A stretch of 64,000 nucleotides of DNA from Halomonas smyrnensis AAD6 (GCF_000265245.1 NZ_AJKS02000001.1:378844-442843), one strand, 5' to 3'; positions 18,569-27,762 are shown, numbered from the stretch's first letter. Translations and numbers: made by a program. Notes: generated from the letters alone by a model not told the origin.

Positions 18569-18597
18569 TTGCAACGGCAGGCGTGCAAGACTAGTCT
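18569..18597 (+). promoter_or_regulatory. Candidate sigma70 promoter of the phasin gene
   Basis: TTGCAA (18569-18574) and TAGTCT (18592-18597) are separated by 17 bases, about 50 bases upstream of the phasin ATG. A repeated TGCAA (18570 and 18584) lies within the spacer. The match to consensus is moderate. Confidence 0.35.
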
Positions 18598-18647
18598 TTG
18601 TGCAGTGCAGCACGGCTTTCGTCAGCATTCCCTCGGGAGGAGCGACC

Positions 18648-19157
18648 ATGCAGGACAAGACGTTCGATGCCTTCAACGAACAGACCCGCCAGTTCTTCGA
18701 GCCCATGCGCAAGCTGAACTCGCTGATGCTTCAGAACATGGAGCGCGTCAGCGAGTACCAGATGGAGTCCCTCAAGCGCTACAGCCAGATGGGGACCGAG
18801 CGCCTGCGCGACGCCACCGAGATCAACGATGCCGAAAGTCTGCGCGACTTCGGCACCCGCCAGGCCGAGATGATGAACGCGCTCTCCCAGCAGATGCTGG
18901 AGGATGCCCGCACGCTCGGCGAGATGAGCCTCAAGTTCAAGGCCGAGCTCGAGCAGCTCTACACCGAATCCGGACAGGCCTTTGCCGAGCAGGCCGGCCA
19001 GGCCGCCGAGGCGGCCAAGCCTGCCGCGGCGGCCGCCAAGCCCACGGCGACCGAGAAGCCCGCGGCGGCGGAGAAGCCCGCCGCCGAGAAGCCGGCGCCG
19101 GCCAAGTCCACCAGCCAGGCCACGCGCAAGCGCAGCAGCGGCGGTAGCGCCAGCTGA
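18648..19157 (+). CDS. phaP: Phasin (PHA granule-associated protein)
   Basis: This 169-residue protein has a phasin_2-like helical domain: TFDAFNEQTRQFFEPMRKLN, then LMLQNMERVSEYQMESLKRYS, typical amphipathic coiled helices that coat PHA granules. The C-terminus (about 125-169) is an Ala/Lys/Pro/Glu-rich repeat (AAEKPAAEKPAPAK), as in many phasins and PhaF-like proteins. The ATG at 18648 follows GGGAGGAGCGACC; upstream codons in frame are not conserved. phaC follows 86 bases downstream, separated by a GC-rich hairpin. Confidence 0.9.
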   Translation: MQDKTFDAFNEQTRQFFEPMRKLNSLMLQNMERVSEYQMESLKRYSQMGTERLRDATEINDAESLRDFGTRQAEMMNALSQQMLEDARTLGEMSLKFKAELEQLYTESGQAFAEQAGQAAEAAKPAAAAAKPTATEKPAAAEKPAAEKPAPAKSTSQATRKRSSGGSAS

Positions 19158-19180
19158 TCGTACGACCCGCTATGTGATGG

Positions 19181-19212
19181 CCACCGCCCCGTGGTGCGAG
19201 GGGCGGTGGTCG
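19181..19212 (+). terminator. Hairpin between phaP and phaC (possible leaky terminator)
   Basis: The 10-bp GC stem CCACCGCCCC / GGGGCGGTGG has a 9-base loop and is followed by TCGTGCGTTT. The weak T-run suggests partial termination or 3'-end protection, which would make more phasin than synthase mRNA (inference). Confidence 0.5.
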
Positions 19213-19243
19213 TGCGTTTATGACAGCGCGACAGGAGGTGTCA

Positions 19244-21073
19244 ATGCAGCCAGGGAGTGAAGCATTCTCGCAGGCCGAACTGGAGGCCTGGAGCGCCCAG
19301 ATCCAGGCGATCGGCGAGGAGTACAAGGCCCTCCTGGAGGACCTGATTCCGCGGATGGTGCCGGATGACGCGGCCCAGTCCGTCCATGCCCACATGCGCG
19401 AGGCCTTCCAGGCCGGGGCGGAATCGCTGATGCAGGATCCGACCCTGCTGTGGGAGACCCAGGCGCGCCTGGTGCAGGACCAGTTCCAGCTGTGGCAGAA
19501 CGGTATGCGCGCCCTGGCCGGCGAGGCCGTGGAGCCGCTGATCACGCCGGCCAGGGGGGATCGCCGCTTCCAGGACGAGGCCTGGACCAGCGACCCGCAC
19601 TATCTCGCCATCATGCAGCAGTACCTGCTGTTCTCGCGCTGGGTCGAGGAGCTGATCGAGCGCCTCGACGGGCTGTCCGCCGAGCAGAAACGCAACCTGG
19701 CCTTCTACGCGCGCCAGCTGGTCAACGCCATGGCGCCGACCAACTTCGTCTCCACCAATCCCGAGGTCATGCGCCGCACTATCGAGACCCGCGGCGAGAA
19801 TCTGGTCGAGGGGCTGGCCCGGCTGCGCCAGGACCTGCTGGCCTCCGCCGAGGGGCTGAATGTCACCATGACCGACCGCAGCGCCTTCACCGTGGGCGAG
19901 AACATCGCCGTCACGCCGGGCTCGGTGGTGTACGAGAACGAGCTGATCCAGCTGATCCAGTACGCGCCGACCACCGAGCAGACGTTCAAGACGCCGCTTC
20001 TGATCGTGCCGCCCTGGATCAACAAGTACTACATCCTCGACCTTCGCCAGGACAACTCCCTGGTCAAGTGGCTGGTGGACCAGGGCCACACCGTGTTCCT
20101 GATCTCGTGGCGCAATCCCGGCCCCGAACAGGGTGACCTGACCTGGGCCGACTACATGCAGCTGGGCCCGATCAACGCCATGGAGGCGATCGAGCAGGCC
20201 ACCGGCGAGAAGTCGGTCAACCTGCTGAGCTATTGCGTCGGCGGCACCCTGGCCGGCTCCACGGTGGCCTACCTGACCAGCACCCGGCGCGGGCGCAAGG
20301 TCAAGTCGGCGACCTACATGACCAGCCTGTGGGACTTCCGCGATCCCGGCGAGATCGGTGTCTTCCTCGGCGAGCCGGTGCTCAGCGGCATCGAGGCCAA
20401 GCTCGAGCAGGACGGCTACCTGGACGGGCGCATCATGGCCTACTCCTTCAACCTGCTGCGCGAGAACGACCTGTTCTGGTCCTTCTACATCAACAACTAC
20501 CTCAAGGGCGACATCCCGGCGCCCTTCGACCTGCTGTACTGGAACACCGACGGCACCAACCTGCCGGCGGCCACCCACGGCTGGTATCTGCGCCATCTCT
20601 ATGCCGAGAACCGCCTGGTCGAGCCCGGCGGCATCGAGCTCGATGGCGTGAAGATCGACCTGCGCAAGATCTCGGTGCCGAGCTACTTCGTCTCCACCCG
20701 CGACGATCACATCGCCAAGTGGAACAGCACCTACTACGGGGCCCTGCTGCCCAAGGGGCCGGTGAAGTTCGTGCTGGGCGGGTCCGGCCATATCGCCGGT
20801 ATCGTTAATCCGCCGCACAAGAACAAGTACGGCTTCTGGACCAACGACGCGCTGCCGCCGACCCCGGAGGAGTGGCTGGAAGGGGCCGAGGCCCACGAAG
20901 GCTCGTGGTGGCCGAACTGGCAGGCCTGGATGACCGACAACGGCTACGCCGACGCCGAGAAGATGGTGCCGGCGCGCCAGCCGGGCGACGGCGAGCTGGA
21001 TATCCTCGAGCCGGCGCCCGGGCGCTTCGTGCGCATGACCATCCCCGAGGTGCTGGGCGAGCCCCAGGCCTGA
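19244..21073 (+). CDS. phaC: Class I poly(3-hydroxyalkanoate) synthase
   Basis: PhaC polymerises (R)-3-hydroxyacyl-CoA into PHA at granules. The 609-residue length fits class I. The catalytic triad can be placed as Cys331 in LLSYCVGGTLAG, Asp488 in STRDDHIAKW and His516 in GGSGHIAGIVNPP. The lipase-like box reads S-Y-C-V-G-G instead of the usual G-x-C-x-G-G. The conserved PPWINKYYILDL and TDGTNLPAATHGWYLR blocks are present. The ATG at 19244 has a perfect AGGAGG ribosome binding site; an in-frame ATG at 19220 has none. The preceding gene is the phasin. A strong bidirectional terminator follows. Confidence 0.97.
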   Translation: MQPGSEAFSQAELEAWSAQIQAIGEEYKALLEDLIPRMVPDDAAQSVHAHMREAFQAGAESLMQDPTLLWETQARLVQDQFQLWQNGMRALAGEAVEPLITPARGDRRFQDEAWTSDPHYLAIMQQYLLFSRWVEELIERLDGLSAEQKRNLAFYARQLVNAMAPTNFVSTNPEVMRRTIETRGENLVEGLARLRQDLLASAEGLNVTMTDRSAFTVGENIAVTPGSVVYENELIQLIQYAPTTEQTFKTPLLIVPPWINKYYILDLRQDNSLVKWLVDQGHTVFLISWRNPGPEQGDLTWADYMQLGPINAMEAIEQATGEKSVNLLSYCVGGTLAGSTVAYLTSTRRGRKVKSATYMTSLWDFRDPGEIGVFLGEPVLSGIEAKLEQDGYLDGRIMAYSFNLLRENDLFWSFYINNYLKGDIPAPFDLLYWNTDGTNLPAATHGWYLRHLYAENRLVEPGGIELDGVKIDLRKISVPSYFVSTRDDHIAKWNSTYYGALLPKGPVKFVLGGSGHIAGIVNPPHKNKYGFWTNDALPPTPEEWLEGAEAHEGSWWPNWQAWMTDNGYADAEKMVPARQPGDGELDILEPAPGRFVRMTIPEVLGEPQA

Positions 21074-21096
21074 CGCCGCCGCCTTCTGACGCTCGA

Positions 21097-21137
21097 AACG
21101 ACGACACCCCGCTGCCTGGCAGCGGGGTGTCGTCGTT
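21097..21137. terminator. Bidirectional terminator between phaC and lnt
   Basis: A perfect stem of about 20 bp (AACGACGACACCCCGCTGCC / GGCAGCGGGGTGTCGTCGTT) lies 24 bases from each of the convergent genes' stop codons. Confidence 0.85.
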
Positions 21138-21161
21138 CTGGGTTGCTTGGTGGCGTCGAGC

Positions 21162-22619
21162 CTACGCCTTGCGACGCCTGAGGCCGGGCAGCACCAGCAG
21201 CGCGCCGAGCAGCCACACCGGCCAGCTGCCGAGGCGCGAGAAGGGCGTGAGGCCCTGCATCGGCGAGACCTCGCCGGTGAGGGTCGCGACCTCGAACTGC
21301 GGCGCACGGTCGATGACCCGGCCCCGGTCATCGATCAGCGCGGTGACGCCGTTGCTGGTGGCACGGATCACCGGACGGCCGTTCTCCAGCGCCCGCAGCC
21401 GGGCCATCTGCAGGTGCTGCAGCGGGCCGATGGAGGCGCCGAACCAGGTGTCGTTGGAGACCGTGAGGATCACGTTCGAGCGACGCGCCTGGCGGGCCAC
21501 CAGGTCGGCGTAGATGATCTCGTAGCAGATGGCGTTGCCGATGCGGGTGCCGGCGGCGTCCAGCGGCGCCTGATGGGCCGGCCCCGGGGTCATGGCCGGC
21601 ATCGGCAGGTCGAAGAAGGCGATGGCGCCGCGCAGCAGCGGCTCCAGCGGCAGGTACTCGCCGAACGGCACCAGGTGGCGCTTGAGGTAGGTCTCGCCGT
21701 CGGCGACGTCGAGCACGCCGTTGTAGTAGCGGTCGTCCTCGCGGGTCAGGATGCCGGTGAGCAGGGTGCTCTGGGGCGGCAGCAGGGTCTGGGCGCGCTC
21801 GAGGATCGGCCGGGCCTGGTCGGCGAACATCGGCAGCGCCGCCTCGGGCCAGATTACCAGATCCGGGGCCTCGTCCAGCTCGGCGGTCAGCGACAGATAG
21901 GTGTTGGCGGCCTGGCGCTGGCCCTCCGGCGTCCACTTGATCAGCTGGGGCAGGTTGCCCTGCAGCAGGGCGACGCGCAGCGGCTCGCCGGCGGGCGTCG
22001 TCCACTGGGTGGGCAACGCCAGCGGCACCAGCCACAGCACCGCCAGCGGCAGGGCGGCCCACCAGCGCCGGCGCAGCAGCGACACGCCGAGCGCCCCGCT
22101 GAGGGCCACGATCAGCGACAGCCAATAGACGCCGCCGACCGGCGCCCAGGGTGCCAGCGGCGAGTCCACCTGGCCGCTGCCCAGCAGCAGCCAGGGGAAG
22201 CCGGTGAACAGCCAGGTGCGCAGCGCCTCGCCCAGCACCCAGGCGCCGGCGAAGGTCAGCACCGACAGCCGCGGCCCGCACAGGCGCCGGTAGAGGCCCA
22301 GGGTGACGGCGAAGAACAGCGACAGGGCGGCGACGAACAGCGCGGTCAGCGCCAGCGCCAGGGGCACGCCGGTATAGCCGTAGTCGTGGATCGAGACATA
22401 GACCCAGGACGCGCCGGCGCCGAACAGGCCGAGCCCGTAGCACCAGCCCCGCCAGGCGGCCTGGCGGGCGGAGAGCGATGGCAGCCCGGCATAGAGCAGG
22501 CCGGCGGCCACCGGGGCCAGCCACCAGAGATGAAACGGGGCGGCGGAGAGGGTCGTGAGCACGCCGGCGGCGATCGCCGCCAGGGGCCCGAGGAACCGAT
22601 GAAGGCGAGGGGGCGTCAT
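21162..22619 (-). CDS. lnt: Apolipoprotein N-acyltransferase
   Basis: Lnt adds the third acyl chain to the N-terminal Cys of lipoproteins at the periplasmic face of the inner membrane. The 485-residue protein has about seven N-terminal helices, then a nitrilase-like domain with the catalytic triad visible: Glu in VIWPEAALPMF, Lys in LKRHLVPFGEYLPL and Cys in GNAICYEIIYADL. The start was set at 22619 (MTPPRLHRFLG), just before the first helix; the frame stays open upstream only as a shadow of corC. It lies downstream of corC in the ybeZ-ybeY-corC-lnt order known from E. coli and Pseudomonas. Confidence 0.95.
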   Translation of the reverse strand: MTPPRLHRFLGPLAAIAAGVLTTLSAAPFHLWWLAPVAAGLLYAGLPSLSARQAAWRGWCYGLGLFGAGASWVYVSIHDYGYTGVPLALALTALFVAALSLFFAVTLGLYRRLCGPRLSVLTFAGAWVLGEALRTWLFTGFPWLLLGSGQVDSPLAPWAPVGGVYWLSLIVALSGALGVSLLRRRWWAALPLAVLWLVPLALPTQWTTPAGEPLRVALLQGNLPQLIKWTPEGQRQAANTYLSLTAELDEAPDLVIWPEAALPMFADQARPILERAQTLLPPQSTLLTGILTREDDRYYNGVLDVADGETYLKRHLVPFGEYLPLEPLLRGAIAFFDLPMPAMTPGPAHQAPLDAAGTRIGNAICYEIIYADLVARQARRSNVILTVSNDTWFGASIGPLQHLQMARLRALENGRPVIRATSNGVTALIDDRGRVIDRAPQFEVATLTGEVSPMQGLTPFSRLGSWPVWLLGALLVLPGLRRRKA

Positions 22620-22677
22620 GGCACCGTCCTTGGTGAAAAAGCCGACGGAAAATGGCCGGGGAAAATCGGTGAGCGGA

Positions 22678-23541
22678 TCAGTCCTCGGCGGACTCCGAGG
22701 CCGGCTCGGCTTCCAGCAGGCGGATGCGGCGATTGTCGGCGTTGAGCACGGTGAAGCGCCAGCCGCCGATCTCGGTGTGCTCACCGCGGCCGGGCAGGTG
22801 GCCGAAGCGCTGCATCACCAGGCCGCCGAGGGTGTCGAACTCCTCGTCGGAGAAGCGCGTGCCGAAGCGCTCGTTGAAGTCCTCGATGGGGGTCAGGGCA
22901 CGGATCGCGTAGCGCGACTCGCCGAGGGCGCGGATGTCCTCTTCCTCGTCGGTGTCGTGCTCGTCCTCGATGTCGCCGACGATCTCCTCGAGGATGTCCT
23001 CGATGGTGATGATGCCGGCGGTGCCGCCGTATTCGTCCACCACCAGGGCCATGTGGTTGTGGGTGTCGCGGAATTCCTTGAGCAGGCTGTTCAGGCGCTT
23101 GGATTCCGGCACGAACATGGCCGGGCGCAGCACCTCCTCGAGCCGGAAGGGGTGGTCGTTGCCCTGGCGCAGCAGCGGCAGCAGGTCCTTGACCAGCAGG
23201 ATGCCCTTCACCTCGTCGAGATTCTCGCCGACGACCGGGTAGCGCGAGTGGCCGGTCTCGAGGATCAGCGGCAGGTACTCCTCCAGCGGCTGGTCGAGGC
23301 CGATGGCGGTGATCTGGGAGCGCGGGATCAGCACCTCGCGCACCTGCTGATCGCTGATGTTCAGGGCGCCCTCGATGATCATCATGGCGTCCTGTTCGAG
23401 CTTGAGGCGGGTCGCCGCCTGGCGCAGGAACTCCAGCAGCTCGTCTCGCGAGCTGGGCTCGTCGCTGTCGCTGGACAGCGCGCTGAACAACTTATCGAGC
23501 CAGGACCTTTGGCCCTGGCCGGTCGATCGGTCTTCGCTCAT
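22678..23541 (-). CDS. corC: HlyC/CorC family protein (CBS domains), magnesium/cobalt homeostasis
   Basis: This 287-residue cytoplasmic protein lacks a DUF21 membrane domain. Two CBS domains (about residues 70-190; [46 protein letters not shown]) are followed by the C-terminal CorC_HlyC/TerC-associated domain ([21 protein letters not shown]). The acidic linker contains [14 protein letters not shown]. In E. coli CorC affects CorA-mediated Mg/Co flux. It starts 4 bases inside the end of ybeY, so expression is coupled. Confidence 0.93.
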   Translation of the reverse strand: MSEDRSTGQGQRSWLDKLFSALSSDSDEPSSRDELLEFLRQAATRLKLEQDAMMIIEGALNISDQQVREVLIPRSQITAIGLDQPLEEYLPLILETGHSRYPVVGENLDEVKGILLVKDLLPLLRQGNDHPFRLEEVLRPAMFVPESKRLNSLLKEFRDTHNHMALVVDEYGGTAGIITIEDILEEIVGDIEDEHDTDEEEDIRALGESRYAIRALTPIEDFNERFGTRFSDEEFDTLGGLVMQRFGHLPGRGEHTEIGGWRFTVLNADNRRIRLLEAEPASESAED

Positions 23542-24050
23542 GCGTCGGCTCTCTCGTCATCGGGGTCGGAATCGCGATGCGCCGGGCCGGAGGCCCGATA
23601 GGGGTCGGCGATGCCGAGGCCGGCGAGGATCTCTCGCTCCAGCGCTTCCATGACCTCGGCTTCGTCGTCCTCGATATGGTCGTAGCCCATCAGGTGCAGG
23701 GTGCCGTGAACCACCATATGAGCGTAGTGATCGCCGAGCGCCTTGTCCTGATCGCGGGCCTCGTCGATCACCACCGGATGGCAGATCACCAGATCGCCGA
23801 GCAGCGGCAGCGGCACGCCCGGCGGACACTCGAAGGGGAAGGACAGCACGTTGGTGGGCTTGTCCTTGCTGCGGTAGTCGCGGTTGAGCGCCTGGCTCTC
23901 CTCGGCGTCGACGAAGCGCACCGTCAGCTCGTGACGTTCCTCGTCGGGCAGCCGGGCCAGCACCGCGCCCACCCAGGCCTCGAGCTCGGCCTGGCTCGGC
24001 AGGCCATCGGCGTCGATGGCCCGCTGGCGGTCGACCTCGGCCAGGCTCAT
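23538..24050 (-). CDS. ybeY: Endoribonuclease YbeY (rRNA maturation factor)
   Basis: YbeY is a zinc-dependent single-strand RNase needed for 16S rRNA 3' maturation and ribosome quality control. The 170-residue protein carries the metal-binding H-x3-H-x5-H signature in [13 protein letters not shown] and the conserved [14 protein letters not shown] block ([15 protein letters not shown]). It overlaps ybeZ by 4 bases upstream and corC by 4 bases downstream. Confidence 0.95.
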   Translation of the reverse strand: MSLAEVDRQRAIDADGLPSQAELEAWVGAVLARLPDEERHELTVRFVDAEESQALNRDYRSKDKPTNVLSFPFECPPGVPLPLLGDLVICHPVVIDEARDQDKALGDHYAHMVVHGTLHLMGYDHIEDDEAEVMEALEREILAGLGIADPYRASGPAHRDSDPDDERADA

Positions 24051-25144
24051 TCCTCGTCCTCGCGGCCGTTCTGTCGCTCGAGGCGTTCCTGGCGGATGGC
24101 CTCGCGCTCCTGCTCGCGGGCCTCGCGCTTGGCGCGTGCCTGGGCTTCTTCCTCGGCCTCGAACTGGTCGTAGGCCTCGATGATGCGCTGCACCAGGGGG
24201 TGGCGGACCACGTCCTTGGCGGCGAAGTGGGTGACGCCGATGCCCGGGGTGCCGCTGAGCACGTCGAGCACCTGGATCAGCCCGGAGGCCTGGCCGCGGG
24301 GCAGGTCGACTTGGGTGATGTCGCCGGTGATCACCGCGGTGGAGCCGAAGCCGATGCGGGTCAGGAACATCTTCATCTGCTCGCGGGTGGTGTTCTGGCT
24401 CTCGTCGAGGATGATGAAGGCGTTGTTCAGGGTGCGCCCGCGCATGTAGGCCAGCGGCGCGATCTCGATCACCTGGCGCTCGATCAGCTTGGCGACCTGC
24501 TCGAAGCCGATCATCTCGTACAGGGCGTCGTAGAGCGGGCGCAGGTAGGGGTCGATCTTCTGCGCCAGGTCGCCGGGCAGGAAGCCGAGCTTCTCGCCGG
24601 CCTCGACCGCCGGACGCACCAGCAGGATGCGGCGCACCTGCTGCTGGTTCAGCGCTTCCACCGCGGCGGCGACGGCCAGGTAGGTCTTGCCGGTGCCGGC
24701 CGGGCCGATGCCGAAGTTGATATCGTGGTCGCGGATGCTCGAGACGTAGCTCTGCTGGTTGAGCCCGCGGGGCTTGATCAGCGCCTTGGGCGTGCGCAGC
24801 AGCACCTCGCCGTCGCCGCTGCCGCCTTCTTCCTCCTCTAGGGCCTCGAGGCCGGATTCCTGCAGGAACAGGTGCACGGTGTCCGGGGTCAGCTCGCCGG
24901 CCTCGGTCTCGCGATAGAGGTGCTCGACGACGTTGGAGGCGGCCTTGACCCGGGGGCCGGGGCCGGCCAGCTGGAAGACGTTGCCCCGGTTGCGCAGGGT
25001 GACGCCGAGGCGCTCCTCGATCAGCTTGAGGTGCTCGTCCTGCTGGCCGCAGAGGTTGGCCAGGCGCTGGGGATCGTTGGGCTCGAGATTCAGGGTGATG
25101 ACGCGGTTGGCCGCGGAGGCTGCTGGCTGGCTCAAGACGGGCAA
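24047..25144 (-). CDS. ybeZ: PhoH-like ATPase YbeZ
   Basis: This 365-residue PhoH family P-loop ATPase has Walker [39 protein letters not shown], and [21 protein letters not shown] as the Walker B region. It partners with YbeY in RNA metabolism. The N-terminus begins with the [19 protein letters not shown] block, which aligns with the very start of E. coli YbeZ. No ATG is available there, so a TTG at 25144 (or the in-frame TTG at 25135) must start the gene. A highly charged Arg/Glu tail follows residue 330. A repeat element separates it from miaB upstream. Confidence 0.92.
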   Translation of the reverse strand: MPVLSQPAASAANRVITLNLEPNDPQRLANLCGQQDEHLKLIEERLGVTLRNRGNVFQLAGPGPRVKAASNVVEHLYRETEAGELTPDTVHLFLQESGLEALEEEEGGSGDGEVLLRTPKALIKPRGLNQQSYVSSIRDHDINFGIGPAGTGKTYLAVAAAVEALNQQQVRRILLVRPAVEAGEKLGFLPGDLAQKIDPYLRPLYDALYEMIGFEQVAKLIERQVIEIAPLAYMRGRTLNNAFIILDESQNTTREQMKMFLTRIGFGSTAVITGDITQVDLPRGQASGLIQVLDVLSGTPGIGVTHFAAKDVVRHPLVQRIIEAYDQFEAEEEAQARAKREAREQEREAIRQERLERQNGREDEE

Positions 25145-25233
25145 GTCCGTGAGTTGATGGATGTCGGGGTCAGCTTACTGCCCCGGAAGCTACAAGGGCA
25201 ATGAAGGGGGCTCGGAAACAGGGCGGGGCTGAT

Positions 25234-25328
25234 CCGGCGACAGGCCTTCGAGGAGACGCTGTGAACCCATCCCTGGGCGCTACCGACGCCATCCATGGCG
25301 TAGGACCTCCTCTTCGGCCTGTCCCCGG
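25234..25328. repeat. Nested-palindrome intergenic repeat, copy 1
   Basis: This is a 95-bp element between ybeZ and miaB. Outer arms CCGGCGACAGGCC / GGCCTGTCCCCGG (one mismatch) enclose GAGGAG / CTCCTC, then a core with two small palindromes, CCCATCCCTGGG and GCCATCCATGGC. A second copy lies at 60981-61077. The cores (about 25258-25305 here) are identical over 48 bases, while the stem arms differ but remain self-complementary, as expected if folding is selected. Confidence 0.85.
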
Positions 25329-25372
25329 CGCCCCTTGTGCCCGTGCATCAGCCCATCGTGTCGTGCCGGCGT

Positions 25373-26716
25373 TTAGAAACGCTCCGGCGAGGCCAGATCA
25401 CCGCGCAGCGAGTTGGGCAGCGCCTCGGTGATCTCCACGTCGACGAAGTAGCCGATCAGCTCGGTGGGGTTCGGCGCGCGGAAGTTGACCACCCGGTTGT
25501 TCTCGGTGCGGCCGGACAGCTGGCCCGGGTCCTTCGGCGAGAAGCCGGTGACCAGCACGCGCTGGACGGTGCCCACCATGCGGCGGCTGATCTGCATGGC
25601 CTGCTGGTTGATGCGCTCCTGCAGGATCGCCAGGCGCTGCTTCTTGATCGCTTCCGGCGTGTCGTCCTCGAGGCCGGCGGCCGGGGTGCCGGGGCGGGCC
25701 GAGTAGACGAAGCTGAAGGACACGTCGAAGCCGATGCGACCGATCAGGTCCATGGTGTTCGCGAAGTCTTCCTCGGTCTCGCCGGGGAAGCCGATGATGA
25801 AGTCCGAGGAGAAGCTGATGTCCGGACGCAGCGCACGGATGCGCTCCATCTTGTCCACATACTCCTCGACGGTGTGGCCGCGCTTCATGGCCGCCAGGAT
25901 GCGGTCGGAGCCGGCCTGCACCGGCAGGTGCAGGTGGCTGACCAGCTCCGGGATCTCGCCGTAGGCCTCGATCAGGCTGTCGGAGAACTCCACCGGGTGC
26001 GAGGTGGTGAAGCGGATGCGGTCGATGCCTTCCACCGCCGCCACGCAGGCGATCAGTTCGGCCAGGTCGATCTCCTCGCCGAGCTGGTTCTCGCCGCGGT
26101 AGGCGTTGACGTTCTGGCCCAGCAGATTGATCTCGCGCACGCCCTGATCGGCCAGGTGGATGACCTCGTCCATCACCGCCTCGAAGGGCCGCGAGACCTC
26201 CTCGCCGCGGGTGTAGGGCACCACGCAGAAGGTGCAGTACTTGGAGCAGCCTTCCATCACCGAGACGAAGGCGGTGGCGCCGTCGGAGTTCGGCTTGGGC
26301 AGGTGGTCGAACTTCTCCACCTCGGGGAAGGTCACGTCGACCACCGAGATCTGGTTGTCCTGGCGGGCGTCGAGCATCGACGGCACCCGGTGCAGGGTCT
26401 GGGGGCCGAAGACCATGTCGACCTGGGGCGCGCGCTTGCGCAGCGCCTCGCCTTCCTGACTGGCGACGCAGCCGCCCACGCCGATGACCAGATCCGGGTT
26501 GGCGTCCTTGAGCTTCTTCCAGCGGCCGAGCTGGTGGAAGACCTTCTCCTGGGCCTTCTCGCGGATCGAGCAGGTGTTGAGCAGGATGACGTCGGCATCG
26601 CGCTCGTCGTCGGTGAGCTCCAGCTGGTGGGATTCTCCGAGCAGATCCGCCATGCGCGCGGAATCGTACTCGTTCATCTGGCAGCCATGCGTCTTGATGA
26701 AGAGTTTCTTCGCCAT
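25373..26716 (-). CDS. miaB: tRNA-2-methylthio-N6-dimethylallyladenosine synthase
   Basis: MiaB adds the 2-methylthio group to i6A37 of tRNAs reading UNN codons, including tRNA-Trp. The 447-residue protein has the N-terminal UPF0004 domain with cluster cysteines in [23 protein letters not shown] and [11 protein letters not shown]; the radical SAM motif [15 protein letters not shown]; and a C-terminal TRAM domain. The ATG at 26716 starts [13 protein letters not shown] as in homologues; a frame open to 26752 is not conserved. It is first in the minus-strand miaB-ybeZ-ybeY-corC-lnt order; a repeat element lies in the gap to ybeZ. Confidence 0.97.
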   Translation of the reverse strand: MAKKLFIKTHGCQMNEYDSARMADLLGESHQLELTDDERDADVILLNTCSIREKAQEKVFHQLGRWKKLKDANPDLVIGVGGCVASQEGEALRKRAPQVDMVFGPQTLHRVPSMLDARQDNQISVVDVTFPEVEKFDHLPKPNSDGATAFVSVMEGCSKYCTFCVVPYTRGEEVSRPFEAVMDEVIHLADQGVREINLLGQNVNAYRGENQLGEEIDLAELIACVAAVEGIDRIRFTTSHPVEFSDSLIEAYGEIPELVSHLHLPVQAGSDRILAAMKRGHTVEEYVDKMERIRALRPDISFSSDFIIGFPGETEEDFANTMDLIGRIGFDVSFSFVYSARPGTPAAGLEDDTPEAIKKQRLAILQERINQQAMQISRRMVGTVQRVLVTGFSPKDPGQLSGRTENNRVVNFRAPNPTELIGYFVDVEITEALPNSLRGDLASPERF

Positions 26717-27112
26717 AAGAATAGGTCGTGGCGCCTGGGCCCGACGTTGCACCGGTGGATATTCGTTCGCAGGAGAGGCGGCCGGCAGGGCCGTCCGATT
26801 GAGAGCGAAGATTATACGCGCCCAGTCGGGACGGGGCCAGAGTGCGCGGAACGCCCGGCGCGCGGGCCTGTGGTACCCTTGGCGGCTTCGGAGGCGCCGG
26901 CGAGGTGGTCAGGAAATGACCGAAATGTTGCCGTATCGGCAGCCATGCCGCCTGGCCGCGGGTTTCCAGCGGTTTTCCCGACACTTGTCCACAGATGCTG
27001 TGGATGATCCGGAGACGCACTCTCATCTCGGCGGACCGGGCAGGGATGGTCCGGTCACGACCGCCATCGCCGCGAGCGGCGGACACAGAGCCTTGGACAG
27101 CCAGGACGACGC
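26717..27112. other. Divergent intergenic region between miaB and the SH3-domain gene
   Basis: No gene is supported in these 396 bases. A consensus -10 hexamer TATAAT faces miaB on the minus strand (26811-26816), without a clear -35. TTGTCCACA at 26985 and its inverted near-match TGTGGATGA at 27000 resemble DnaA boxes. Closest to 27113 the sequence is GC-rich, with a CCGCGAGCGGCGG repeat-like patch. Confidence 0.5.
26811..26816 (-). promoter_or_regulatory. Candidate -10 element of the miaB promoter
   Basis: On the minus strand this reads TATAAT, a perfect -10 hexamer, about 95 bases upstream of the miaB start. No good -35 lies 16-18 bases further upstream, so confidence is limited. Confidence 0.4.
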
Positions 27113-27754
27113 ATGACGATGCAACGATACAAGACACTGATGACGCTGGGCGCACTGCTCGGGGCCCTGGCCCTGCCGGTGCAGGCCCAGCAGGACGACG
27201 CCCAGAACGCCGATGCGCGCTGGGTGTCCGGCGACCTCACCACCTTCGTGCGCAGCGGCCCCACCGACGGCTATCGCATCGTCGGTACCCTGACCGCCGG
27301 CGACCCGGTCGAGCTGCTCGAGACCCAGGGCGACTACAGCCGCGTGCGCAGCCAGAGCGGCGACGTGGTCTGGGTGCCCTCGAGCGACCTGCAGGGCGAG
27401 CCCAGCGCCAAGGTCCGGCTGCCCGAGCTGGAGGCGCGAGTGGAGGAGCTCTCCGAGGAGCTCTCGGGGATCAATGAGACCTGGGAGAGTCGCATGGCCT
27501 CGGTCACCGAGACCCTCGACGTGCGCGAGCAGCGCATCGCCGAACTCGAGCAGCGCAATCAGGCGCTGGCCTCGGAGAGCGAGGACGCCGGTGCCCGGGT
27601 GCGCCAGCTGCAGGCGCGCCTGGATACCCAGGAGGAAGACCTGCTGATGCGCTACTTCATGTACGGCGGCGGGGTGGCCGGTGCCGGGCTGCTGGTGGGC
27701 CTGATCGTGCCGCACCTGCCGCGTCGTCGCCGCAAGCGCGACCGCTGGTTCTGA
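27113..27754 (+). CDS. Membrane-anchored bacterial SH3 domain protein (YgiM-like)
   Basis: This 213-residue protein has a signal peptide (LGALLGALALPVQAQ), a bacterial SH3 domain (about residues 38-100; WVSGDLTTFVRSGPTDGYRIVG, VWVPSSDLQGEPS), a coiled coil (about 105-175; repeated ELEARVEELSEEL-type heptads) and a C-terminal membrane helix (GGGVAGAGLLVGLIVPHLP) followed by an Arg/Lys-rich tail. This is the organisation of TIGR04211/YgiM proteins, which are of unknown function and probably face the cell wall. The start could also be the ATG at 27119. tpm follows after 8 bases. Confidence 0.88.
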   Translation: MTMQRYKTLMTLGALLGALALPVQAQQDDAQNADARWVSGDLTTFVRSGPTDGYRIVGTLTAGDPVELLETQGDYSRVRSQSGDVVWVPSSDLQGEPSAKVRLPELEARVEELSEELSGINETWESRMASVTETLDVREQRIAELEQRNQALASESEDAGARVRQLQARLDTQEEDLLMRYFMYGGGVAGAGLLVGLIVPHLPRRRRKRDRWF

Positions 27755-27762
27755 GGCCGGCC

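Noticed and set aside
22620..22784. Upstream extension of lnt (and similar extensions of ggt, pabB, eutC and the AI-2E gene)
   Set aside because: The frames stay open only because of high GC. The extra residues overlap neighbouring genes, are not conserved and lack ribosome binding sites, so internal starts were used.
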